This document shows positions 22,432-30,786 of a stretch of DNA of 47,089 nucleotides, piece after piece. How positions within the stretch are numbered: the stretch's first letter is position 1; each line of letters begins with the position of its first letter. The notes under the pieces are model-generated. The model did no database searches. It was not told where the DNA came from and saw only the letters and a list, made by a program, of their open reading frames with translations. A program made the translations under genes and the position numbers. Source of the DNA: an uncultured Bacillota bacterium (GTDB lineage Bacteria; Bacillota; Clostridia; Lachnospirales; Lachnospiraceae); the NCBI GenBank assembly GCA_958352855.1, contig CATWQE010000018.1, positions 1 to 47,089 of the forward strand, given 5' to 3'.

Positions 22432-23574
22432 ATGGAATACCGTAACTTTGAAAAATTAGGGGTTTCCCCTTCCCTTCTTGGTTTTGGATGTATGCGCTTT
22501 CCGTTAAATGAGGACGGCTCCATCTACGAACCAGAGGCAGAAAAAATGTTAGATACTGCTATTGGCGCAGGCGTTACCTATATTGACACTGCCTACCCTT
22601 ATCACAATGGCGACAGCGAACCCTTCCTTGGTCGTGTCTTGAAAAAATATAGCCGAAAGGATTTTTTCCTGGCAACCAAGCTGCCTATCTGGAATGTAAA
22701 AACCCTGGAAGATGCCAAACGTCTGTTTCAGGAACAGCTTGACCGGCTTCAGGTGGACTATGTGGATTTCTATCTTCTCCACTGTCTGGATAAGGAAAAG
22801 TGGCAGACTGTACTGGATTTAGGTCTGATTCCTTATTTTGAAGAAATGAAACAGCAGGGTAAAATCCGTTTCTTTGGCTTTTCTTTCCATGATGACTATG
22901 AAGTGTTTGAAACCATTGCCACCTATCGTCCATGGGATTTCTGCCAGATCCAGTATAATTACATTGATACAGATATTCAGGCGGGTGATAAAGGCTACGC
23001 TCTTACAGAAAAACTGGGCATTCCTCTGGTTATTATGGAACCGGTAAAAGGCGGTTCTCTGGCACAGCTTCCAGACGATGTTACCCTTCCTTTTAAGGAA
23101 GCCCGCCCGAACAGCAGCATTTCTTCCTGGGCTCTTCGCTGGGTAGCAAGCAAACCAAATGTAAAAGTGGTTTTAAGCGGCATGTCTACCATGGAACAGG
23201 TAGAGGATAATCTACATACTTTTGGAAACTTTGAACCCCTCAGTCAGGAGGAAGCAAATCTGGTATCTCAGGTTGCAGATGCCATTAAAAAACGTACAAA
23301 AAATGGCTGTACCGGCTGCGCTTATTGTATGCCATGTCCTTTTGGTGTGGATATCCCCAGAAACTTCCGTATCTGGAATGATTTATCCATGTATGGAAAT
23401 AAAGAAAAAGCAAAACACTCCTTCTTCCAGGAATTGGATGTTTCTGCCAGAGCAGATCAGTGCCAGAAATGTGGCAAATGTGAAACCGTCTGTCCCCAGT
23501 CTATTTCCATCCGGGAAAATCTTGAGGCAGCAGCCAGAGAATTAAACGCCTTAAAAGAGGTGGAACATTCGTGA
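22432..23574 (+). CDS. Aldo/keto reductase with C-terminal double 4Fe-4S domain
   Basis: This 380-residue protein has an aldo/keto reductase TIM barrel with the tetrad Asp52, Tyr57, Lys83 and His117. A C-terminal ferredoxin-like domain follows with two four-cysteine sets: C293/296/299/302 followed by Pro, and C344/347/350/354 followed by Pro. Such proteins (COG1453) are common in anaerobes and probably link carbonyl reduction to electron transfer by iron-sulfur clusters. The substrate is unknown. TTAGGAGGATG precedes the ATG. The stop overlaps the GTG start of the MATE gene, so the two are coupled. Confidence 0.9.
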   Translation: MEYRNFEKLGVSPSLLGFGCMRFPLNEDGSIYEPEAEKMLDTAIGAGVTYIDTAYPYHNGDSEPFLGRVLKKYSRKDFFLATKLPIWNVKTLEDAKRLFQEQLDRLQVDYVDFYLLHCLDKEKWQTVLDLGLIPYFEEMKQQGKIRFFGFSFHDDYEVFETIATYRPWDFCQIQYNYIDTDIQAGDKGYALTEKLGIPLVIMEPVKGGSLAQLPDDVTLPFKEARPNSSISSWALRWVASKPNVKVVLSGMSTMEQVEDNLHTFGNFEPLSQEEANLVSQVADAIKKRTKNGCTGCAYCMPCPFGVDIPRNFRIWNDLSMYGNKEKAKHSFFQELDVSARADQCQKCGKCETVCPQSISIRENLEAAARELNALKEVEHS

Positions 23575-24929
23575 GTACCAATTCTTCTGCAACCCTTATG
23601 ACACAAGGGTCCATTTGGAAAAAAATTATTGCCTTTGCCATTCCTTTATTTCTGGGGAACTTATTCCAGCAGTTTTACAATACTGCTGACTCTTTGATTG
23701 TAGGCAACTTTTTAGGCAGCAGCGCGTTAGCTGCTGTCAGCTCCTCCGGGAACCTGATTTTCCTTATGGTTGGCTTTTTTAATGGTCTTGCTGTAGGAGC
23801 AGGCGTTGTGGTAGCCCGATATTTTGGAGCGAAAAAATTTGACCTGGTTCAGAGAGCCATTCACACCATCATTACCCTGGGATTTTTCTGTGGTATTGCC
23901 TTAACCTTTATTGGAGTTGTAGCAGCGCCCCAGATTCTGGTACTGATGGGAACTCCGGCGGATGTTCTGCCCAATTCGGTAACTTATTTCCGTATTTATT
24001 TCTGCGGTTCCCTGGCTTTTGTTATGTATAACTTCCTGGTGGGAATCCTCCAGGCAGTAGGAGACAGCAGACATCCTCTGATGTATCTGATTTTCTCCTC
24101 CATCACGAACATTGTTCTGGATTTGGTTCTGGTTGCAGGTTTTCATTTCGGTGTAGGCGCTGCTGCACTGGCAACAGTAATTTCTCAGTTTTTAAGCGCA
24201 CTGCTGTGCTTCCTGCATCTGCTAAAGGGGCCAAAAGAATACCGCATTTACCTGTCCAAACTCCGCATAGATACTTTGATGCTGAAGCAGATTATTTCCA
24301 ATGGTCTTCCTGCAGGTTTGCAAAATTCCATTATTTCTCTGGCAAATGTGGTAGTGCAGTCCAATATTAATAAATTTGGACAAATGGCTGTGGCAGGCTG
24401 CGGCTCTTACAGCAAGATTGAGGGCTTTGCCTTTCTTCCGATTACCTGTTTTGCTCTGGCGCTTACTACCTTTATCAGCCAGAACCTGGGCGCAAAAGAA
24501 TACAAACGGGCAAAAAAAGGCGCTGTTTTCGGCGTTGTCTGTTCTGTTGTCACAGCAGAACTGGTAGGTGTGGTGATTTATACCCTTGCTCCTTACTTTA
24601 TTTCCGCCTTTAACAGTACCCCCGAGGTTTTATCCTACGGTGTTGCGCAGGCCAGAACAGCCTCCCTGTTTTACTTCCTGCTGGCATTTTCTCACTGCAT
24701 GGCAGGGATTTTAAGAGGAGCCGGCAAGTCTGCAGTACCTATGTTTGTGATGCTGGTATGCTGGTGCATTATCCGCGTTACCTATATTACTACTGCTGTC
24801 CACTTTATCCCTGATATCCGGGTGATTTTCTGGGCTTATCCCCTTACCTGGTGTTTAAGTTCTATTGTATTTCTCATTTATTTCCTTCGTTCAGACTGGC
24901 TTCATGGTCTGGAAAAACAGGGTAATTAA
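23571..24929 (+). CDS. MATE family efflux transporter
   Basis: This 452-residue, twelve-helix transporter belongs to the multidrug and toxin extrusion family, exporting organic compounds against Na+ or H+. The two homologous halves are visible, beginning with IIAFAIPLFLGNLFQQFYNT and MLKQIISNGLPAGLQNSIIS. The start is GTG 23571-23573, overlapping the previous stop, with AAAGAGGTGG upstream. Its TAA shares bases with the stop codon of the convergent guanine deaminase gene. Coupling to the iron-sulfur reductase suggests the two act on related compounds, which is inference. Confidence 0.9.
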   Translation: MSTNSSATLMTQGSIWKKIIAFAIPLFLGNLFQQFYNTADSLIVGNFLGSSALAAVSSSGNLIFLMVGFFNGLAVGAGVVVARYFGAKKFDLVQRAIHTIITLGFFCGIALTFIGVVAAPQILVLMGTPADVLPNSVTYFRIYFCGSLAFVMYNFLVGILQAVGDSRHPLMYLIFSSITNIVLDLVLVAGFHFGVGAAALATVISQFLSALLCFLHLLKGPKEYRIYLSKLRIDTLMLKQIISNGLPAGLQNSIISLANVVVQSNINKFGQMAVAGCGSYSKIEGFAFLPITCFALALTTFISQNLGAKEYKRAKKGAVFGVVCSVVTAELVGVVIYTLAPYFISAFNSTPEVLSYGVAQARTASLFYFLLAFSHCMAGILRGAGKSAVPMFVMLVCWCIIRVTYITTAVHFIPDIRVIFWAYPLTWCLSSIVFLIYFLRSDWLHGLEKQGN

Positions 24930-26221
24930 AACACTTTTGAAAAAATCTCCCGTCCGCAGATATATTTCGCTGTAATATGTCTGTCTTCAGCCAGATACAG
25001 AAGACGCTCGATTCGTTCCTTTACCGTAAGTCTTCGCGGGGAACGAATCTCGGCGTCATCCAGAACTACAGCATCAAATTCATACCCATCTTCAAAACTC
25101 CCCACCTTTCCAAAAAAGGCGCCGCCGCCTTTGGTTGCCAGATAAAACGCTTCGGAAACAGTAAGGGGTGCCAGGCTTTGATCTGTCAGGCGCCATCTCA
25201 GCTTGGAGCATTGAATCGCCATGGCCATGGCATGAAACATGGACAGACTGGTTCCGGCAGCCACATCACTTCCAAGTCCTACCGAAATGCCCTGCTCCAT
25301 GTACCTGCGGATTGGTGCAATTCCCGAAGATAAATTGGTATTAGATTCCGGACAATGAGCTACAAAAACCCCCTGTTCCTTCATGATTTTCTGCTCCTCT
25401 TCTGTACTGTGTACACAGTGCGCCATAATGGTGGGACATTCCCCTCCAAACATCTCATACTTCTGATAAGCTTCTCCGTAACAGGAAGTATCCGGGCACA
25501 ATTCTTTTACCCACTGGATTTCCCCCAGATTTTCAGACAAATGAGACTGTACCGGCAAATGATACTGTTTCTGCAATTTAGCCAGCGCTTCCATCAATGC
25601 ATCAGAACAACTGGGAATAAATCTGGGAGTCAGAATGGGCTTTACGTTTTCTAATGTTTCACACTGCAAAATCCACTTCTCAGTATCTTCTGCTGCCTGT
25701 TCCCAGTCAGCTTCACACAAATCCTTTGGGCTGTTCCTGTCCATATTTACTTTTCCCACATAGGCAGACATTCCCGCCTGTTCTAAAAGTTCCATTAAGC
25801 ATAAGGTAGCCTCTGTATGAATGGTTCCAAAAATACAGGCTCTGGTAGTAGCGCTTTGTACCAAATCTTCGCAGAAAATCTCATAGGCTTTTTTTGCATA
25901 ATCAAGACTCTGGTACTTTTGTTCTTCTGCAAACGTGTGAGTGTTCAGCCAGTCAATAAGTTCCAAATCCATCCCAATCCCACGAAACGCATACTGTGGC
26001 GCATGCACATGCAGGTCCACCAATCCTGGCAAAATCAATTTATCCTCATAATCTATACAGGGAAACCCTTCATATTCCTGTGGTAACGTTTCATACACTC
26101 CCGCGCATCTTCCCTCTTTGCACACCACATATCCATTCTCTACGATACAAAATTTGTCCCTTGTGGGTGTATAACAGACATTTCCTTTCAAAATATAATT
26201 TTTTCTCTCTTGATTCTCCAT
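24926..26221 (-). CDS. guaD: Guanine deaminase
   Basis: Guanine deaminase hydrolyses guanine to xanthine and ammonia. The 431-residue amidohydrolase has the zinc motif HVH (His71, His73) in LPGLVDLHVHAPQY, then QSHLSENLGEI and HCVHS, and the C-terminal zinc Asp in GLGSDVAAGTSLSM; the HAPQY segment is typical of guanine deaminases. The ATG at 26219-26221 has AGAAGGGAAGC upstream; the longer frame reads into the leader. It is controlled by the purine-type riboswitch in its leader. It converges tail to tail with the MATE gene, sharing a 4-bp overlap. Confidence 0.93.
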   Translation of the reverse strand: MENQERKNYILKGNVCYTPTRDKFCIVENGYVVCKEGRCAGVYETLPQEYEGFPCIDYEDKLILPGLVDLHVHAPQYAFRGIGMDLELIDWLNTHTFAEEQKYQSLDYAKKAYEIFCEDLVQSATTRACIFGTIHTEATLCLMELLEQAGMSAYVGKVNMDRNSPKDLCEADWEQAAEDTEKWILQCETLENVKPILTPRFIPSCSDALMEALAKLQKQYHLPVQSHLSENLGEIQWVKELCPDTSCYGEAYQKYEMFGGECPTIMAHCVHSTEEEQKIMKEQGVFVAHCPESNTNLSSGIAPIRRYMEQGISVGLGSDVAAGTSLSMFHAMAMAIQCSKLRWRLTDQSLAPLTVSEAFYLATKGGGAFFGKVGSFEDGYEFDAVVLDDAEIRSPRRLTVKERIERLLYLAEDRHITAKYICGREIFSKVF

Positions 26222-26254
26222 AACTGCTTCCCTTCTACTTCCATTTTTTTGCAC

Positions 26255-26319
26255 AAAAAAACCGCAATAGTCTCTCATCCGGCTATGGTTTGCCGGAACT
26301 TATAGAGAACTATTACGGT
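26255..26319 (-). terminator. Riboswitch-controlled terminator before guaD
   Basis: On the minus strand the segment at 26304-26319 (ACCGTAATAGTTCTCT) pairs with that at 26261-26275 (AGAGACTATTGCGGT) over 15 bp with one bulge and one G-T pair, followed by T6 (26255-26260). A small CCGGC/GCCGG hairpin (26279-26296) sits in the loop. The 5' arm is the P3 loop and 3' strand of the aptamer, so a folded aptamer and this terminator exclude each other. Confidence 0.85.
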
Positions 26320-26360
26320 AGTTCGTAGATACTTCCAACCAATCTTGGAATTATATAAGT
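26298..26360 (-). ncRNA. Variant purine riboswitch aptamer (guanine type) of guaD
   Basis: Minus-strand elements in order: P1 ACTTATA (26354-26360) with TATAAGT (26298-26304); J1/2 TAA; P2 TTCCAA/TTGGAA with loop GATTGG; J2/3 GTATCTAC; P3 GAACTA/TAGTTC with loop CCGTAA; J3/1 TC. This matches the purine riboswitch fold. The loop pair GG (L2) and CC (L3) is kept, U51 and A52 are kept, and the ligand-pairing position 74 is C, as in guanine sensors. Departures: both arms have 6-bp stems and 6-nt loops (usually 7 and 7), and position 73 is U where A is usual. Ligand binding should free the gene from the terminator, an ON switch. Confidence 0.8.
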
Positions 26361-26367
26361 CTACATG

Positions 26368-26396
26368 ATTATAACCCTATTCTTTCTTTTATACAA
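26368..26396 (-). promoter_or_regulatory. Promoter of the guaD leader
   Basis: TTGTAT (26391-26396), 17 bp, TATAAT (26368-26373) on the minus strand. Predicted initiation is near 26361, right at the start of P1 of the aptamer. Confidence 0.85.
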
Positions 26397-26423
26397 GGAG
26401 GATTGAAGGATTTCTTCTTCCTG

Positions 26424-27203
26424 TCACTCCACCAGGGAAAATGATTTCAAATAGTCATAAATTTCTCCAAAATCAATCTGGCATTCTCCCCCAAAGATTC
26501 CAACAGGAATCACATCGTGGATACCATAGATAACCGGATAATTTTCCCCTGCAAAGTCATACACAACCACTTTCATTTTGTCAAAATCCACCATCCAGTA
26601 TTCCCGCACTCCTGCGTTCATATATTTGTTCAGCTTCACAAACATGTCCTTTTTCCTGGTAGAGTTTGATAGCACCTCCACCACAAAATCCGGCGCACCC
26701 CAAATGGTATTTCCAGACAGTCTGCTGGTGTCACACAACACCAGAACATCCGGCTGTACAATCGTCTTATCATCACAGTCAAGCTGCACATCAATGGGTG
26801 AATACATAGGAAGACAGCGTCCCTTTTTACTTCTGATATATCCTCGTAATACAGCATAAATCTCTCCTCCCACCACCTGGTGAATCCCTGTGGGAGCTGC
26901 CATATCATAGAGTACCCCATCAATCAGTTCCATTCTCTGATCATCCGGCAGGGCTCGATAATCCTCTACTGTATATTCTCCCTGCTTTTTCACTCCATAG
27001 GCTGCAGCAGCCTCTTTGACAAAATATGCCTCCTTTTTCTGAAAAACCTGTTCCAATGCACACAGAGTATCATAGCGCGGAGAGGCTGTTGCCCCGCTGA
27101 ATACCTTTTGCACAGTTCCAAGGGGTACACCGGAAAGCTCTGCAATCTGCTCATAGGTATATCCCAGTTCCCGTTTTCGCTCTTTCATCTGTTCCAGATT
27201 CAT
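26424..27203 (-). CDS. HTH-Uma2 fusion: predicted restriction-endonuclease-fold protein with XRE-type DNA-binding domain
   Basis: The 259-residue protein begins with an XRE-type helix-turn-helix (residues about 1-60, with YTYEQIAELSGVPLGTVQKV). A Uma2 (DUF820) domain with a PD-(D/E)xK nuclease fold follows. Candidate catalytic residues are in IVQPDVLVL (Asp) and PDFVVEVLS (Glu), followed by the family pattern NKYMNAGVREYWMVD. The ATG at 27201-27203 is preferred, with AAAGGTGATGGG upstream; the open frame starts 18 codons earlier. It stands alone downstream of the two-component operon. The role of Uma2 proteins is not established; a DNA-targeting function is inferred from the fold. Confidence 0.8.
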   Translation of the reverse strand: MNLEQMKERKRELGYTYEQIAELSGVPLGTVQKVFSGATASPRYDTLCALEQVFQKKEAYFVKEAAAAYGVKKQGEYTVEDYRALPDDQRMELIDGVLYDMAAPTGIHQVVGGEIYAVLRGYIRSKKGRCLPMYSPIDVQLDCDDKTIVQPDVLVLCDTSRLSGNTIWGAPDFVVEVLSNSTRKKDMFVKLNKYMNAGVREYWMVDFDKMKVVVYDFAGENYPVIYGIHDVIPVGIFGGECQIDFGEIYDYLKSFSLVE

Positions 27204-27333
27204 ATTCCCATCACCTTTCAAAACCTGCCGATTTATTGGATGAGAATATTGTATCACACTATCTTTCCGTTATCAATCCGTTTCTTATTTATTTTTCCAT
27301 TTTATTTCCATTTTTTATCCATGTTTGGAGATT

Positions 27334-28230
27334 TCAAACACACGAAAATTCTACTTCAATACAAAACCAGCCATCCTTTAATTCCGCCTTTATAGAACCT
27401 TTCATTTTCATTACAAATCCCTTTGCAATCGAAAGTCCCAGTCCTGTGGAATTTTTGCTTCTTGCCTGATCTGCCCTATAAAAACGGTCAAACACTCTGT
27501 TCACATCCAGCTCTTCTCCCTGTCTTATCTGATTGCGAAAAATAAGTTTCATATGTTCCCCCTGTTTTGTCAGGAAAATCTCTATTTCTCTGTTTCCATG
27601 GTCCAGACCATTTTTGATAATATTCTGGATTATCCGGCGAAGCGCCTGATTATTTCCCTGGATAAATACAGGTTTTTCTGTAAGTTCAAACCTTGGTGTG
27701 ATTCCATAACTCACCCAGCTATCATAGTAAGAAAACAAGGTTTCTTTTAAAATCTGTGTCACATTAATCCGCTCTGTTTTCAACTCATACGTCTCATTTT
27801 GAAGCTTTGTGTAAGTAAATAATTCCTCCAGCATTTCCTTCAAACTGCCAATCCGCTCCTGTACAATCCCCAGATAACGCTTTCGCTCCTCTTCTTTCTG
27901 AGCGCTTTCCAATAGCTGAAAATAACCGTCCAGTGAGGTCAGCGGTGTCCGGATATCGTGGGAAAGATTGGTATAAGTATCTGCAATCATCTGTTCCTTA
28001 CGAAGATACTCTGCCCGCTCTTTCTTCCTCTCCCAAAGCAGCTCATTTAGAAGCTTTACAAGCTCCCCAATATGCCCCCAGTTCATCTCTTTTGTAATCA
28101 GCATATTGGTTTCCTGTTCTTTCAGAAAACAAAGCTGGCGGCAGATATCCTGTACCTGCCGCTGATAGCTTACCAATATGCCTGTTAAAATGAAAATCAA
28201 AATAATTAAAATTCCAATAATAACATACAT
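27334..28230 (-). CDS. Sensor histidine kinase with a short N-terminal anchor
   Basis: This 298-residue kinase has one N-terminal membrane helix (about residues 2-22) and no obvious sensor domain. A HisKA region with the phospho-acceptor in LSHDIRTPLTSL (about residue 95) follows, then the ATPase domain with N box IIQNIIKNGLDHG and G box GLGLSIAKG. It is the last gene of the response regulator-ATPase-permease-kinase operon, 3 bp after the permease. Small kinases without a sensor domain paired with ABC transporters often sense the transporter's activity, as in antimicrobial peptide systems; that is inference. Confidence 0.9.
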   Translation of the reverse strand: MYVIIGILIILIFILTGILVSYQRQVQDICRQLCFLKEQETNMLITKEMNWGHIGELVKLLNELLWERKKERAEYLRKEQMIADTYTNLSHDIRTPLTSLDGYFQLLESAQKEEERKRYLGIVQERIGSLKEMLEELFTYTKLQNETYELKTERINVTQILKETLFSYYDSWVSYGITPRFELTEKPVFIQGNNQALRRIIQNIIKNGLDHGNREIEIFLTKQGEHMKLIFRNQIRQGEELDVNRVFDRFYRADQARSKNSTGLGLSIAKGFVMKMKGSIKAELKDGWFCIEVEFSCV

Positions 28231-28233
28231 GTT

Positions 28234-29082
28234 TTAAATATCCCTTTTTTGAAATACCGTCATGCTCACTGCCAGCATAACCACAATAAATACAATCCCT
28301 ACCATTGCCGCCATTCCCATGGCATCTGGTTTGGGACTCATGCTGAGATTTACAATTTTCCCACCTACCGTATAGTCCATGAGATGGAAGTCCTTGATTC
28401 CCATTTTTGTCACTGCTTTATCTATCACGCCATACAGCATAACCAGTATGTTCATACATAGACAGACACTAACCATCATACTGATTACATTATTCCGAAG
28501 TACCACCGCAAGGCACATAATGACCATAACAAGAGCAAAATGCAATAACGTCTGTAACACAGCATATTGAAAAAATTCTTTTCCCGGTCCCATAACCAGC
28601 TTCTCATAGAATATAGCATTGCTGAATGTTTGAATTCCTGTAAAAAGCAGCATGGTAAGAACCGTATACAAAAACAACGCAACTGCTTTTGCCAGTATGA
28701 GATTTCCCCGATTTCTTACCTGACCTGCAATATTTTTCACATAGCCACTGGTAATATCCGCAGTAGCGTATAACACTGTGAAAATTACCATAAACAATGC
28801 TATAAATTTTCCCTTCACATTGGCATAGAAGCCATCAAATACAGAGACTTCCTCACCTGGTTTCGTGGGTAAGGTTACGTACATGCCAAACATAACCTCT
28901 TCCTCCTCATCACTCATGGCAGCTTCATACATCTCCTGCTTTTCTTCCATGGAATAATCTTGAATTTCCTCTGCAGAAAGACTATTGGCAAAAAGAACAC
29001 AGACTGCCATCACCACCCAGATAATATACAGGCTTTTTGTTTTAAACATGCGGAAAATTTCCATACGAATCATATTAAACAT
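28234..29082 (-). CDS. ABC-2 type transporter permease
   Basis: This 282-residue protein has about six membrane helices: one N-terminal helix, an extracellular acidic loop of about 60 residues (SAEEIQDYSMEEKQEMYEA onward), then a cluster of five. The pattern matches ABC-2 permeases of the lantibiotic-immunity type. The ATG at 29080-29082 has AGGAGG 8 bp upstream; a GTG three codons earlier is too close to it. It overlaps the end of the ATPase gene by 8 bp. Substrate is unknown; antimicrobial peptide export or protection is plausible from the operon. Confidence 0.85.
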   Translation of the reverse strand: MFNMIRMEIFRMFKTKSLYIIWVVMAVCVLFANSLSAEEIQDYSMEEKQEMYEAAMSDEEEEVMFGMYVTLPTKPGEEVSVFDGFYANVKGKFIALFMVIFTVLYATADITSGYVKNIAGQVRNRGNLILAKAVALFLYTVLTMLLFTGIQTFSNAIFYEKLVMGPGKEFFQYAVLQTLLHFALVMVIMCLAVVLRNNVISMMVSVCLCMNILVMLYGVIDKAVTKMGIKDFHLMDYTVGGKIVNLSMSPKPDAMGMAAMVGIVFIVVMLAVSMTVFQKRDI

Positions 29083-29992
29083 TTTGCACACCTCCTGTAA
29101 GATTTAAGAAATACTGTTCCAGTTCTTCGCTGGTAATGCCGATTCCCTTCACCAAAATGCCGGCTTTGGAAAGCTCCATATTCACCTGCGCGCTTTCATC
29201 CAGTCTTTCATAAATTTGTATGGTATGCTTATCTACCACCTGATAATTGGTAAAGCCCATGCGATCCAGCACTGGCAAAGCCCGCTTAGGATCATCCAGA
29301 GAAAGCTCCATACGTTCACTGCACCGCAGAAGCAATTCTTCCCTGGTCAGCTCCTGGAGCAGGCTTCCATTATGAATAATGCCATAATGGGTCGCAATTT
29401 TGGACAGTTCTTCTAAAATATGACTGGAAATCAAAATGGTCATGTTATGCTCTTCTTTCAATCTCAAAATGGTATCCCTGATTTCCGCAATTCCCTGTGG
29501 GTCCAGCCCGTTAATGGGCTCGTCTAACACCAGTAAATCCGGCTCTCCCACTAATGCCAGTCCTATGCCAAGACGCTGTTTCATCCCAAGAGAAAAATGC
29601 TTTACTTTTTTCTTTCCTGCCCTGGAAAGTCCTACGGTATCCAGAATGTTCTCAATATATTTTTTCTCATCCATTCCAAATAGTTTGCATTTCACTGCCA
29701 GATTATCATAGGCAGACATGCTCCCATATAATCCTGGCGCTTCAATGAGACAGCTAATCCTGGAGCGGACTTTTTTCAAGTCCTGATTCTTATATCCAAA
29801 CAGTTCTATCTCCCCGCTGGTAGGCTCTGCCAATCCACTAATCATCCTAAGGCAGGTGGTTTTTCCTGCGCCGTTTCTGCCTATAAATCCGTAAATAGAG
29901 CCTTTCTTCACATGAAGATTTACTTTATTGACTGCTTTATGTCTGCCAAATTCCTTGGTCAGTCCATTGGTACACAACAAATACTTACTCAT
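29075..29992 (-). CDS. ABC transporter ATP-binding protein
   Basis: The 305-residue ATPase has Walker A GRNGAGKTT (about residues 38-46), signature HFSLGMKQRLGIG (about 132-144) and Walker B LLVLDEPINGLDP, then a C-terminal domain of about 85 residues typical of BcrA/lantibiotic-immunity ATPases. AAAAGGAGAAAAAAG precedes the ATG. It pairs with the permease that overlaps its 3' end. The gap of 85 bp to the response regulator gene contains possible promoter-like A+T-rich sequence but no clear consensus. Confidence 0.92.
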   Translation of the reverse strand: MSKYLLCTNGLTKEFGRHKAVNKVNLHVKKGSIYGFIGRNGAGKTTCLRMISGLAEPTSGEIELFGYKNQDLKKVRSRISCLIEAPGLYGSMSAYDNLAVKCKLFGMDEKKYIENILDTVGLSRAGKKKVKHFSLGMKQRLGIGLALVGEPDLLVLDEPINGLDPQGIAEIRDTILRLKEEHNMTILISSHILEELSKIATHYGIIHNGSLLQELTREELLLRCSERMELSLDDPKRALPVLDRMGFTNYQVVDKHTIQIYERLDESAQVNMELSKAGILVKGIGITSEELEQYFLNLTGGVQNV

Positions 29993-30077
29993 CTTTTTTC
30001 TCCTTTTTTTGATTTGCTTTCATTCTACAGAAGAAATCCTAATCAATCGCAAATAAAAAGTAAAAAAAGAGTAAAGC

Positions 30078-30752
30078 CTAAGGATGCAGACGATAGCCAA
30101 TTCCCCATACGGTTTCTATATATTCTTTCTTTGTTACTTCTTTGATTTTCTTCCTGATATTGCTGATATGTACATCCAGCGTCTTGGTTTCCCCCATATA
30201 TACCTCTTCCCAGGCATATTCAAAAATCTCCTCCTTGCTGAACACCTTTTTGGGATGGCGCAAAAGCAGTTCCAAAATAGAGAACTCCTGTTTTGTAATT
30301 TTAGAAAGCTCTGTTCCTTCTATCCGTACACAAAAATTTGTTTTATCCAGCTCCATCCCCTGATAACAGAGATTTTCTTCCTCCCCTGCGCCTTCATTTC
30401 TGCGAATCTGCACCAAAACCCTGGCTAACACTTCCTGAATATTAAAGGGCTTGGTGATATAATCATCTGCGCCGCTTCTTAAATACTCCACCTTATCATC
30501 AATGGTGTCCCTGGCAGTAAGCACAATCACCGGTGTGCTTCCTCTTTTCCTGATTTCCTTTAACACCTCTTCCCCCAAAATTCCAGGAAGCATCAAATCT
30601 AACAGAACCACACTATAGCTGTTCATCTGCAGAAGCATTCTGGCTTCTGTGCCGGAAAACGCCTGAGTACACCTGTAATTTTCCTTTTCCAGCGCTTCTT
30701 TTAAAAGTTCATTAATACTTGTGTCATCCTCTACAATTAAAATTGAATGCAT
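30078..30752 (-). CDS. OmpR-family response regulator
   Basis: This 224-residue regulator has a receiver domain (acidic pair Asp9/Asp10, phospho-acceptor Asp52 in LLDLMLPG, TAR and TKPF switch residues) and a C-terminal winged helix DNA-binding domain ending in the family pattern VWGIGYRL. The ATG at 30750-30752 has AAAAGGTGG at correct spacing; a GTG four codons earlier lies within that site. It is the first gene of the operon with the ABC transporter and the histidine kinase, and presumably controls it. Confidence 0.92.
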   Translation of the reverse strand: MHSILIVEDDTSINELLKEALEKENYRCTQAFSGTEARMLLQMNSYSVVLLDLMLPGILGEEVLKEIRKRGSTPVIVLTARDTIDDKVEYLRSGADDYITKPFNIQEVLARVLVQIRRNEGAGEEENLCYQGMELDKTNFCVRIEGTELSKITKQEFSILELLLRHPKKVFSKEEIFEYAWEEVYMGETKTLDVHISNIRKKIKEVTKKEYIETVWGIGYRLHP

Positions 30753-30786
30753 GTTGGTATCCACCTTTTTGTCAAACTATTTACAC

